Shown piece by piece: positions 1-5,249 of a stretch of DNA of 5,249 bases. The position numbers and the translations under genes were made by a program. The notes below the pieces were generated by a model. That model worked only from the letters and a program-made list of their open reading frames with translations, had not been told where the DNA came from and searched no databases. Source of the stretch: Flammeovirgaceae bacterium (GTDB lineage Bacteria > Bacteroidota > Bacteroidia > Cytophagales > Cyclobacteriaceae); contig JAKEEN010000205.1 in assembly GCA_022616575.1 (NCBI GenBank), positions 1-5,249 of the forward strand, in the 5' to 3' direction. Each line of letters opens with the position of its first letter. Positions within the stretch are counted from its first letter, which is position 1.

Positions 1-1298
1 AGGAGTATGTACATCATGATAAAGAACAGCAAGGCAATCATGAAAGTAAACCAGCCACCGTGCTCGAATTTTTCAAGGTTCGAAACAAGAAATAATCCTT
101 CGAGTGTAAAGAATAAAACCGCCAGGGCAGTAGTTCGAACGGTGGATTTCTTAACGGTAGAGAAATAAAAGACCAGTAAGGAGGTGGTCATGAGCATATT
201 GATGGTGATCGCCAAACCGTAAGCACCTTCCATCGCTGATGATTCCTTGAAAAGCAGAACAACCGAAATACTTCCGATCATCAATATCCAGTTAACGGCC
301 GGTACATACATTTGACCTTTCATGGTGCTTGGGTAGCGCACTCGCGTAGAAGGCCAGAATTTTAATTTCATGGCTTCATTTACTAGGGTAAAGGTTCCTG
401 AAATCAGCGCCTGGCTGGCAATAATGGCAGCCATGGTGGCGATGATAATTCCAAAAATCAGGAAGGGTTCTGGTATGATGGCATAAAATGGAATGGTATC
501 GTTAAGTTGTGTATTTACCTGCGAGGTAAGCCAGGCAGCTTGCCCGAAATAATTAAGTAACAGGGCAACTTTCACAAAACCCCAACCAAGCCGAATGTTT
601 GATTTTCCGCAGTGACCCAAGTCAGAATATAATGCTTCAGCTCCTGTCGTACACAAAAAGACAGCTCCCAGAATCCAAAAACCGCCATCATATTGTGTCA
701 GGAGTTTAACTGCGTAGACAGGATTTATTGCCCTTAATACTTCCGGATTTTGAATCAGCTGATGAGCGCCCATGGCCCCTATAAAGCCGAACCAGATCAG
801 CATAATGGGTCCGAATGTTTTCCCGACAACACTGGTTCCGAATTGCTGGAAAACAAACAATGCCACCATAATGGCAATAACAATGCTGGTGGTTGGAATA
901 TCAGGGTTTAAAATGCGGAGTCCTTCGATGGCTGAGGAAACACTGATAGCGGGTGTAATAAAACCATCGGCAATAAGTGTACAACATCCGATGATGGCAG
1001 GATAGATTACCCATTTCGCTTTGAACCTTCTTACCAGTGCATACAATGCAAAAATTCCACCTTCACCTTTGTTATCGGCATTGAGGGCGAGGTAAACATA
1101 CTTGATAGAAGTGATCAGGGTAAGAGTCCAGAATACACAAGAGAGTCCTCCATAGATAAGATCCTCTGTGATAACGCGGGTACCTATAATTGCTTTAAAC
1201 ACATACAGCGGAGAGGTTCCGATATCGCCATAAATAATACCCAGCGAAACGAGTACACCTGCGGCCGATAATTTGTGAACTTTACTAGAAGAATCCAT
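1..1298 (-). CDS. kup: Kup-family potassium transporter, 3' end beyond left edge (partial)
   Basis: Low-affinity K+ uptake permease of the KUP/HAK/KT family (established role: H+-coupled K+ import across the inner membrane). About 432 residues are visible. Full-length bacterial members are near 620-650, so the last membrane segments and the cytoplasmic C-terminal domain lie off the window. Family hallmarks are intact: GIIYGDIGTSPLYV at residues 20-33, NKGEGG at 76-81, DGFITPAISV at 111-120, GAEALYSDLGHCGKS at 219-233 and SQALISGTFTLVNEA at 295-309. Hydrophobic helices fill most of the rest. The reading frame is continuous, with no stop or frameshift. The ATG at 1296-1298 fits the usual short N-terminus before the first motif. 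No Shine-Dalgarno sequence precedes it. The gene is divergent from the lipoprotein gene and has its own candidate promoter about 75 bp upstream. The family assignment is very secure; H+ coupling is inferred from relatives. Confidence 0.96.
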   Translation of the reverse strand, partial: MDSSSKVHKLSAAGVLVSLGIIYGDIGTSPLYVFKAIIGTRVITEDLIYGGLSCVFWTLTLITSIKYVYLALNADNKGEGGIFALYALVRRFKAKWVIYPAIIGCCTLIADGFITPAISVSSAIEGLRILNPDIPTTSIVIAIMVALFVFQQFGTSVVGKTFGPIMLIWFGFIGAMGAHQLIQNPEVLRAINPVYAVKLLTQYDGGFWILGAVFLCTTGAEALYSDLGHCGKSNIRLGWGFVKVALLLNYFGQAAWLTSQVNTQLNDTIPFYAIIPEPFLIFGIIIATMAAIIASQALISGTFTLVNEAMKLKFWPSTRVRYPSTMKGQMYVPAVNWILMIGSISVVLLFKESSAMEGAYGLAITINMLMTTSLLVFYFSTVKKSTVRTTALAVLFFTLEGLFLVSNLEKFEHGGWFTFMIALLFFIMMYIL

Positions 1299-1341
1299 CG
1301 ATCAATACGAATGTAACAAATTGTGCCTAATCAGGTATGCA

Positions 1342-1356
1342 TCCGGCAGGGCCGAT
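1342..1356 (-). other. Small hairpin in predicted kup 5' leader
   Basis: Read on the minus strand, ATCGGC pairs with GCCGAT around a CCT loop, with one bulged G in the second arm. It lies between the candidate -7 box (1372-1379) and the kup ATG (1298), so it would sit in a leader of roughly 70 nt if that promoter is used. It is too small to match any riboswitch class I know. It may be structural chance in a GC-richer patch. Confidence 0.25.
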
Positions 1357-1371
1357 TGGCAAAAGCGCTGG

Positions 1372-1379
1372 CAAAGTTA
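1372..1379 (-). promoter_or_regulatory. Candidate Bacteroidota -7 promoter element for kup
   Basis: The minus strand reads TAACTTTG, an exact match to the Bacteroidota TAnnTTTG -7 consensus. A poor -33 candidate (TTTC, 1399-1402) lies 19 bp further upstream. Transcription would begin near 1367-1368, giving a leader of about 70 nt. The same octamer occurs as the candidate -7 box of the CorC-like gene at 3459-3466. Confidence 0.5.
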
Positions 1380-1495
1380 AGTTCGTTTTCAGAATACCGA
1401 AACGAAAACAACTTTATTATGAATTGGCTAAATTGAGCTGTACTTCCACAAAAAATAAATAAACTAAAGGTTCGTAAGTGTTTCTTAATCCATTG

Positions 1496-1503
1496 TATTT
1501 TTG
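1496..1503 (+). promoter_or_regulatory. Candidate Bacteroidota -7 promoter element for the lipoprotein gene
   Basis: TATTTTTG matches TAnnTTTG exactly and ends 29 bp before the lipoprotein ATG. A near-match to the -33 TTTG element (TTCG, 1471-1474) lies 21 bp upstream, within or slightly above the usual spacing. The predicted leader is about 25 nt and has no Shine-Dalgarno sequence, as is normal in this phylum. Confidence 0.55.
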
Positions 1504-1532
1504 CAATTACCAACATAAACCATAACTGTAGT

Positions 1533-2279
1533 ATGACGAAGAGAATATTTTATTTCATCGGATGTATCCTTGCACTGGCAAGTTGCGACACCAAAGAAAA
1601 AGCGCAGTTGCAGTCCAAGGTAGACTCCCTGCAGATCGAACTAGAGACAAGCCAGCGTATGGCCAACACGCTGCAGGAAGTCGGTACCCTGATGGATTCG
1701 ATTGATGCCAGCCGTCAGCTTCTTCGCGTCAATATGGTAGAGGGCACCACCTATGACGACTACACAGCCCGCATGAAAGACATTAATAACTACATAAAAG
1801 AAACGGAATCCAAAATTGAAGAGCTGGAGAAATCATTGAAGAAAGCCAAAGGGTCTGCTTCTGCGTATGCTTCCACGATCAAAAAATTAAAGGCAGACCT
1901 CCAATCAAAATCACAGGAGATTGCCATGCTGCAGGAGCAGGTGGAGAAATACAGAAATGAAAACCAAAACCTGATTCAAACGGTAGGTTTACAAGAAGCT
2001 GAACTGGCTGACAAGCAAACGCAGATTGAAGCCAAACAACAAGAACTTGCATTAATAGAATCCCGCATTCAGGAAATGATGATTCAATCAAAGATGAGTG
2101 AAGGTGATGCATATTATGCAAGAGCCATGGCGGTTGAAGAAGCAGCAAACAGGACCAAACTCGCACCTAAGAAAAAGAAGGAAACCTATAAAGAAGCGTT
2201 GGAGTTATATAGGAAAGCGCTTTCGTTAGGAAAGAAAGAAGCACAGGCGAAAATCACAGCGTTAGAGAAGAAGATTTGA
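1533..2279 (+). CDS. Coiled-coil lipoprotein of unknown function
   Basis: I do not recognise this 248-residue protein as a named family. The N-terminus is a lipoprotein signal peptide: KR at 3-4, a hydrophobic stretch over 5-16, and lipobox LASC at 15-18, so Cys18 should be acylated and the mature protein membrane-anchored on the periplasmic side or the outer membrane. Residues 22-60 and about 83-185 are rich in Lys, Glu, Gln and heptad-spaced Leu/Ile (for example IEELEKSLKKAK at 95-106), a long probable coiled coil broken near residues 61-82. Residues 190-245 (GDAYYARAMAVEEA, then YKEALELYRKAL) look like a TPR-like helical hairpin with a basic KKKK at 213-216. The ATG at 1533 is the only start that keeps the signal peptide. 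The gene is monocistronic, divergent from kup and convergent with the antiporter. A structural or scaffolding envelope role is plausible but unproven. Confidence 0.85.
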   Translation: MTKRIFYFIGCILALASCDTKEKAQLQSKVDSLQIELETSQRMANTLQEVGTLMDSIDASRQLLRVNMVEGTTYDDYTARMKDINNYIKETESKIEELEKSLKKAKGSASAYASTIKKLKADLQSKSQEIAMLQEQVEKYRNENQNLIQTVGLQEAELADKQTQIEAKQQELALIESRIQEMMIQSKMSEGDAYYARAMAVEEAANRTKLAPKKKKETYKEALELYRKALSLGKKEAQAKITALEKKI

Positions 2280-2313
2280 TGTGCTGATGTGCTGATATAT
2301 GCTGATGTGTTGC
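2277..2313 (+). repeat. Degenerate 8-bp tandem repeat (TGATGTGC)
   Basis: Starting on the lipoprotein stop codon, TGATGTGC occurs twice without a gap (2277-2284, 2285-2292). A 10-base variant, TGATATATGC (2293-2302), and a diverged copy, TGATGTGT then TGC (2303-2313), follow. The first repeat supplies the TGA stop itself. It lies between two convergent genes and forms one arm of the imperfect hairpin described separately. Confidence 0.75.
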
Positions 2314-2355
2314 TAGCAATTAATTCATTTACATTACCGAATTAGCACCGAATCA
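2285..2355. terminator. Imperfect hairpin between convergent genes, possible bidirectional terminator
   Basis: TGATGTGCTGAT (2285-2296) can pair with 2341-2355: GTGCTGAT with ATTAGCAC (one G-T wobble) and TGAT with ATCA across a 3-nt bulge. Further in, TGATGT (2303-2308) pairs with ACATTA (2331-2336), again with one wobble. The loop contains the perfect 10-bp palindrome TTGCTAGCAA (2310-2319). No strong U-tract follows, so this is not a textbook intrinsic terminator. Its position between the ends of two convergent genes makes a role in transcript ending or 3'-end protection reasonable. Confidence 0.4.
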
Positions 2356-2360
2356 CCCCA

Positions 2361-3359
2361 TTAATTTACCGGAATCATTCCCGGATCTGTACCGATTAAG
2401 TAGCCTGTATACGTGACATATAGTACCAGCATAATAGCAGCTTCCCACCGATCGAGTTTGCGCTGGTTAATGGTGAACATAAAAATCATTAACAGGATAG
2501 TGGCACCTCCTAAAACCTGAAGGTCAAAATTCATAGCTTCACTGTAGTGAATTGGATCAATGAGGCCGGTGATACCCAGGATAAAGAAGATGTTGAAAAT
2601 ATTGGATCCAACCACGTTGCCAATAGCAATGTCGGTTTGTTTTCTATAGGCAGCTACTGCAGATGTAGCCAGTTCGGGCAAAGACGTTCCGGCTGCCAGA
2701 ATGGTAAGCCCAATCAACTTTTCGCTCAGGCCAAAATGGTGTGCAATTTCTACAGCACTATCTACTACTAATTTACCACCGCCTATCAACATAGCTAACC
2801 CGGCAGTAACAAGGCCAACGGCAACCCATGTTTTGTAAATTTTGATTTCATCCTGATCTCCGTAGTCACTGGCTGTCTTCATGGTACGGTAGATGTAGAA
2901 CATGAAGAGGGTAAAAAATCCAAGCAGAATAAATGAATCCAACCGACTCATAATACCTGCCGTTCCTTCTGCGACATCGGCTCCCCAAAGTGCATGATCA
3001 TTGACGAGGAGATATAAAACCAAAGCGGCCAGCAGCGATAGCGGTACTTCATACTTTACTGTGTTGCGTTGCACGACCAACGGATAAATAAGGCCCGCAA
3101 TACCCAGAATAAACAAAAGGTTGAAATTGTTGCTACCGATAACATTGCCAAAGGCCGCATCATTTTTGCCGTCTGTCGCTGCCAAAACACTCACTACAAG
3201 TTCAGGAGTAGAGGTACCAAAGGCAACAACTGTTAATCCTATTGCCAGGTTTGAGATATTAAATTTCTTTGCCACGGATGAGGCACCGTTTACTAAGAAG
3301 TCAGCTCCTTTTATTAGAATGGCAAAGCCTGCAAGGAGTAAAATGATAGTCCAAAGCAT
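2361..3359 (-). CDS. Calcium/sodium antiporter, CaCA family (YrbG-like)
   Basis: Complete 332-residue inner-membrane exchanger of the Ca2+/cation antiporter superfamily, which typically uses the Na+ gradient to expel Ca2+. The two inverted alpha repeats that build the ion site are both present: alpha-1 with AFGTSTPEL at 46-54 and GNVIGSNNFN at 71-80, and alpha-2 with AAGTSLPEL at 222-230 and GNVVGSNIFN at 247-256. The acidic residues Glu53 and Glu229 within them are the expected cation ligands. About ten hydrophobic helices are arranged as 5+5, split by a short charged loop near 160-176 (KTASDYGDQDEIKIYK). Length is normal for bacterial members. The ATG at 3357-3359 places the first helix right at the N-terminus (LWTIILLLAGFAILIKGADF), as in relatives. 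There is no Shine-Dalgarno sequence. It is divergent from the CorC-like gene across 117 bp. Ca2+ specificity is inferred; K+-dependent or other cation exchange is possible. Confidence 0.94.
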   Translation of the reverse strand: MLWTIILLLAGFAILIKGADFLVNGASSVAKKFNISNLAIGLTVVAFGTSTPELVVSVLAATDGKNDAAFGNVIGSNNFNLLFILGIAGLIYPLVVQRNTVKYEVPLSLLAALVLYLLVNDHALWGADVAEGTAGIMSRLDSFILLGFFTLFMFYIYRTMKTASDYGDQDEIKIYKTWVAVGLVTAGLAMLIGGGKLVVDSAVEIAHHFGLSEKLIGLTILAAGTSLPELATSAVAAYRKQTDIAIGNVVGSNIFNIFFILGITGLIDPIHYSEAMNFDLQVLGGATILLMIFMFTINQRKLDRWEAAIMLVLYVTYTGYLIGTDPGMIPVN

Positions 3360-3381
3360 GGAATCAGATTAAAGCATTTTC

Positions 3382-3389
3382 TAAAGATA
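3382..3389 (-). promoter_or_regulatory. Candidate -7 element for the antiporter gene
   Basis: The minus strand reads TATCTTTA, 7 of 8 matches to TAnnTTTG (the final G is A). It would give a leader of about 18 nt before the ATG at 3359. The nearest upstream TTTG (3401-3404, minus) is only 11 bp away, too close for a normal -33 element, so support is modest. Confidence 0.35.
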
Positions 3390-3436
3390 AAAGGAAAATT
3401 CAAAACCTGAACAGGGTGCCGCATTCCCTTTAAAAA

Positions 3437-3461
3437 TTAACAATCCTGAAGATTCTGTTAA
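3437..3461. promoter_or_regulatory. Inverted repeat overlapping the promoter of the CorC-like gene
   Basis: TTAACA (3437-3442) and TGTTAA (3456-3461) are perfect 6-bp inverted half-sites whose centres are 19 bp apart. An inner AATC/GATT pair (3442-3445, 3451-3454) surrounds a CTGAA centre, so as RNA or cruciform it could form a 9-bp stem with a 2-nt bulge. The right half-site covers the first three bases of the predicted -7 box, and the left one lies near the -33 position, a placement suited to a dimeric repressor. No regulator can be named from the sequence. Confidence 0.4.
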
Positions 3462-3466
3462 CTTTG
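3459..3466 (+). promoter_or_regulatory. Candidate Bacteroidota -7 element for the CorC-like gene
   Basis: TAACTTTG is an exact TAnnTTTG match ending 10 bp before the ATG at 3477. Transcription would start near 3470-3472, leaving a leader of only about 5-7 nt. No clear -33 TTG is visible 17-22 bp upstream, where the sequence is AT-rich and occupied by the inverted repeat. Confidence 0.45.
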
Positions 3467-3476
3467 CTCTCTTATT

Positions 3477-4778
3477 ATGGCATTTGACATAGCGCTTACT
3501 CTTTTTCTTGTCTTTCTAAACGGGTTCTTTGTCGCGGCCGAGTTTGCCATCGTGAAGGTCCGGTCTTCTCAGATTGCCCTCGAAAAGGGAAATCTTTCAA
3601 AAAAAACAGCCCAGCATATTATAGACCACCTGGACGGCTATCTGGCTGCTACTCAATTGGGTATCACCTTAGCCAGTCTTGGTTTAGGGTGGGTGGGCGA
3701 AGACGTGGTATCCCAACTGATACTAAACCTGATGCATGGTCTTGGGTTTGAAATGAGCGAAACGGTAGCGCACAGCATTTCCCTGCCGGTGGCATTCATG
3801 GTACTAACCATCATGCATATAGTTTTTGGAGAATTGGCCCCTAAGTCGCTGGCGATTCGTTATCCAACGGCTACTTCCCTTAAAGTGGCAATTCCGTTAC
3901 AGGTTTTCTACCTGGTGTTCAGACCTTTTATCTGGCTACTCAATGGCATGGCCAATCTGTTTTTGCGTGCCTTAGGAATTCAACCCATAAGCGAACAGGA
4001 GATTCATTCTGAAGATGAACTCCGGCTCATCATTGCAGAAAGTGAAGAAGGTGGTGCCATTGAACCTTCCGAGCGAGAGCTTATTCAAAACGTTTTTGAT
4101 TTTGATGACCGTGTGGTGCGCCAGGTAATGGTGCCGCGTAATAAAATCAGCAGCATCAAGGCGGATACAACTATACAAGAGGCCATGAATATTGTACTGC
4201 GCGAGGGCTACTCACGCTATCCGATTGTGGAGGCTTTATCCGATGAAATTATAGGTGTTGCCCACTCGAAAGATATTGTGAGTGAGTTTATTCAGAAAAC
4301 GGGCAAATCACTCAAAGAAATAATGCGCCCAGTCCATTTCATTCCTGAAACGAAACCGGTGGATGCCCTGCTTCGTGAATTCCAGAAAAAGAAAACGCAG
4401 ATGGCAATTGTAGTGAGCGAATTTGGTGGCACCATTGGGTTGGTAACTATGGAAGATTTACTCGAGGAGTTGGTGGGCGAAATTCAAGACGAGCACGATC
4501 ACGAACAGCAAATTGTTACGCAGGCAGATAAGGATACATACCAGGTTATTGCACAATCTCAATTACATGATATTAATAAGCTGATTGAGTATCCATTTCC
4601 GGAATCTGAAGATTATGAAACGCTGGCAGGTTTGCTCACCTATCATCGAACCGATTTAAAAGAAGGAGAGGAGTTTCGATTGTTCAGGTATAAAATCAAA
4701 ATTATAAAAATCAATAAGACTATTCCTGAACTGGTTGAATTGAAGGCCGAAGAAGAGCTTGGCCGTGGTCTTGATTAA
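3477..4778 (+). CDS. CNNM/CorC (HlyC) family transport protein with paired CBS domains
   Basis: Complete 433-residue membrane protein of the family long annotated as hemolysin C or CorC and now linked to Mg2+ (and Co2+) export. The DUF21/CNNM membrane domain spans about 1-165, with NGFFVAAEFAIVKVR at 15-29, ASLGLGWVGE at 66-75 and the signature FGELAPKSLAIRYP at 117-130. A linker with an acidic helix (EDELRLIIAESEEGG, 179-193) leads to the CBS pair: CBS1 about 211-270 (RQVMVPRNKI, SRYPIV) and CBS2 about 283-335 (MRPVHFIPE, EFGGTIGLVTMEDLLEELVG), which in relatives bind ATP-Mg2+. An acidic DEHDHE (338-343) precedes the C-terminal CorC_HlyC domain (about 355-425). The chosen ATG gives the typical N-terminus. 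GldE, a Bacteroidota gliding paralogue, shares this architecture, but no gld gene is nearby. The gene is convergent with corA and overlaps it by 4 bp. True hemolysin activity is unlikely. Confidence 0.93.
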   Translation: MAFDIALTLFLVFLNGFFVAAEFAIVKVRSSQIALEKGNLSKKTAQHIIDHLDGYLAATQLGITLASLGLGWVGEDVVSQLILNLMHGLGFEMSETVAHSISLPVAFMVLTIMHIVFGELAPKSLAIRYPTATSLKVAIPLQVFYLVFRPFIWLLNGMANLFLRALGIQPISEQEIHSEDELRLIIAESEEGGAIEPSERELIQNVFDFDDRVVRQVMVPRNKISSIKADTTIQEAMNIVLREGYSRYPIVEALSDEIIGVAHSKDIVSEFIQKTGKSLKEIMRPVHFIPETKPVDALLREFQKKKTQMAIVVSEFGGTIGLVTMEDLLEELVGEIQDEHDHEQQIVTQADKDTYQVIAQSQLHDINKLIEYPFPESEDYETLAGLLTYHRTDLKEGEEFRLFRYKIKIIKINKTIPELVELKAEEELGRGLD

Positions 4779-5249
4779 AACCACTTTCTGAATTTAAAAT
4801 ATACAATCATGCTGATCATTACAGCAGCCATGATGATGAGCACCATCGGGTAACCCCAAGTCCAGCTTAGCTCCGGCATAAATTCAAAGTTCATTCCATA
4901 TATCCCTGCAATAAAAGAAAGCGGAATGAAAATGGTTGTAATGACAGTAAGCAGTTTCATTACCTCATTCATGCGCTGATTCTGAATGTTAATATGGTAG
5001 TCCAGCAAGCCGGCTGTCAGGTCTTTATAAGTGTCCAATGAATCGGTAAGATGAATAATGTGATCGTACAAGTCTGAGAAGTACCGGATGTTATCTTCCT
5101 CAATAAATACAGATTCCTCTTTAACGATTTTGCCTAATGCTTCGCGCAACGGGAATACCGCTTTGCGTAAATAGATAAGTTCCTTTTTCAACGATTGGAT
5201 TTTCTGAAAGGTATGATCGGTATTGCGTGTGTTCAATGATCCTTCCAGG
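4775..5249 (-). CDS. corA: Magnesium/cobalt transporter CorA, C-terminal half (5' end beyond right edge)
   Basis: The last 157 residues of a CorA-type Mg2+ channel, a homopentamer that imports Mg2+ (and Co2+ or Ni2+) across the inner membrane. The visible part starts inside the cytoplasmic domain (LEGSLNTRN, then a long helix with KKELIYLRKAVFPLREALGKIV). It continues through the stalk helix (about 65-98) and first membrane helix (about 99-117) to the diagnostic YGMNF with GMN at residues 118-120 (bases 4889-4897), then MPELSW and GYP of the external loop. The second membrane helix (about 131-152) ends in the basic tail KFRKWF. Full-length members are about 315-370 residues, so roughly half is missing. 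A TTG at 5234-5236 is not a credible start, because the frame stays open and CorA-like to the window edge. It is convergent with the CorC-like gene and shares its stop bases. Confidence 0.94.
   Translation of the reverse strand, partial: LEGSLNTRNTDHTFQKIQSLKKELIYLRKAVFPLREALGKIVKEESVFIEEDNIRYFSDLYDHIIHLTDSLDTYKDLTAGLLDYHINIQNQRMNEVMKLLTVITTIFIPLSFIAGIYGMNFEFMPELSWTWGYPMVLIIMAAVMISMIVYFKFRKWF

Noticed and set aside
772..1005. A 77-codon plus-strand open frame inside kup.
   Set aside because: The opposite strand encodes conserved Kup motifs throughout this stretch; this is a shadow frame. The same reasoning removes the open frames at 2547-2771, 3121-3372 and 3972-4178.
1331..1516. A 61-codon minus-strand open frame in the divergent gap between kup and the lipoprotein gene.
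   Set aside because: It lies over both candidate promoters, has no recognisable domain and a low-complexity composition, and is best explained by chance.
1879..2166. A 95-codon minus-strand open frame inside the lipoprotein gene.
   Set aside because: It is antisense to a well-supported coding frame. Its Leu/Pro/Ser/His-rich composition is what an antisense frame through a Glu/Lys/Gln-rich coiled coil gives.
3406..3415. The small dyad CCTGAACAGG in the antiporter/CorC-like divergent gap.
   Set aside because: A 4-bp stem with a 2-bp spacer is expected by chance and has no further support; the larger inverted repeat nearby is the better candidate.
3477..4778. Hemolysin, or the gliding motility protein GldE.
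   Set aside because: The hemolysin name is historical for this domain architecture, and no toxin features are seen. GldE shares the domains but is expected near other gld genes, none of which are present.
4775..5236. A complete 153-residue CorA-like short protein starting at TTG 5234-5236.
   Set aside because: The frame continues open to the window edge with CorA-like residues (LEGS) before the TTG, so this is an internal codon of a truncated view of full-length corA, not a mini-CorA.

Overview
The window reads as ordinary chromosomal DNA from a member of the Bacteroidota, perhaps a Cytophagales-like lineage (the lower rank is a guess). The evidence is that no start codon has a recognisable Shine-Dalgarno sequence, that 8-bp matches to the Bacteroidota promoter -7 element TAnnTTTG lie upstream of the genes whose starts are visible (three exact, one 7 of 8), and that there is a Bacteroidota-style coiled-coil lipoprotein. 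Base composition is moderate, slightly AT-rich, and even across the window. I see no insertion sequence, phage gene, CRISPR array, tRNA or rRNA. Coding density is high and no gap exceeds 300 bases.

Layout from left to right. Positions 1-1298 (minus) hold the N-terminal two thirds of a Kup-type potassium transporter that runs off the left edge. A 234-bp divergent intergenic region (1299-1532) carries one candidate promoter for kup and one for the next gene. Positions 1533-2279 (plus) encode a 248-residue lipoprotein made mostly of coiled coil, with a TPR-like helical tail. An 81-bp convergent gap holds a degenerate 8-bp tandem repeat that can fold into an imperfect hairpin with the other half of the gap. 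Positions 2361-3359 (minus) encode a complete CaCA-family Na+/Ca2+ antiporter. A 117-bp divergent gap follows, with candidate promoters on both strands and an inverted repeat over the plus-strand promoter. Positions 3477-4778 (plus) encode a CNNM/CorC (HlyC) family protein with DUF21, paired CBS and CorC_HlyC domains. Positions 4775-5249 (minus) hold the C-terminal half of a CorA Mg2+ channel that runs off the right edge and shares a palindromic TTAA stop with the CorC-like gene.

Four of the five genes are inner-membrane cation transporters or transport-associated proteins (K+, Na+/Ca2+, and two for Mg2+ or other divalent cations). Every adjacent pair is divergent or convergent, so no two genes here form an operon. 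Any functional link would come from shared intergenic promoters or antisense transcription. The CorC-like/CorA tail-to-tail pair is the most suggestive link, because one family is implicated in Mg2+ export and the other in Mg2+ import. I did not find a convincing novel multi-gene system. The points most worth a second look are the shared-stop overlap, the near-leaderless start and promoter-overlapping inverted repeat of the CorC-like gene, the repeat-derived hairpin, and the uncharacterised lipoprotein.
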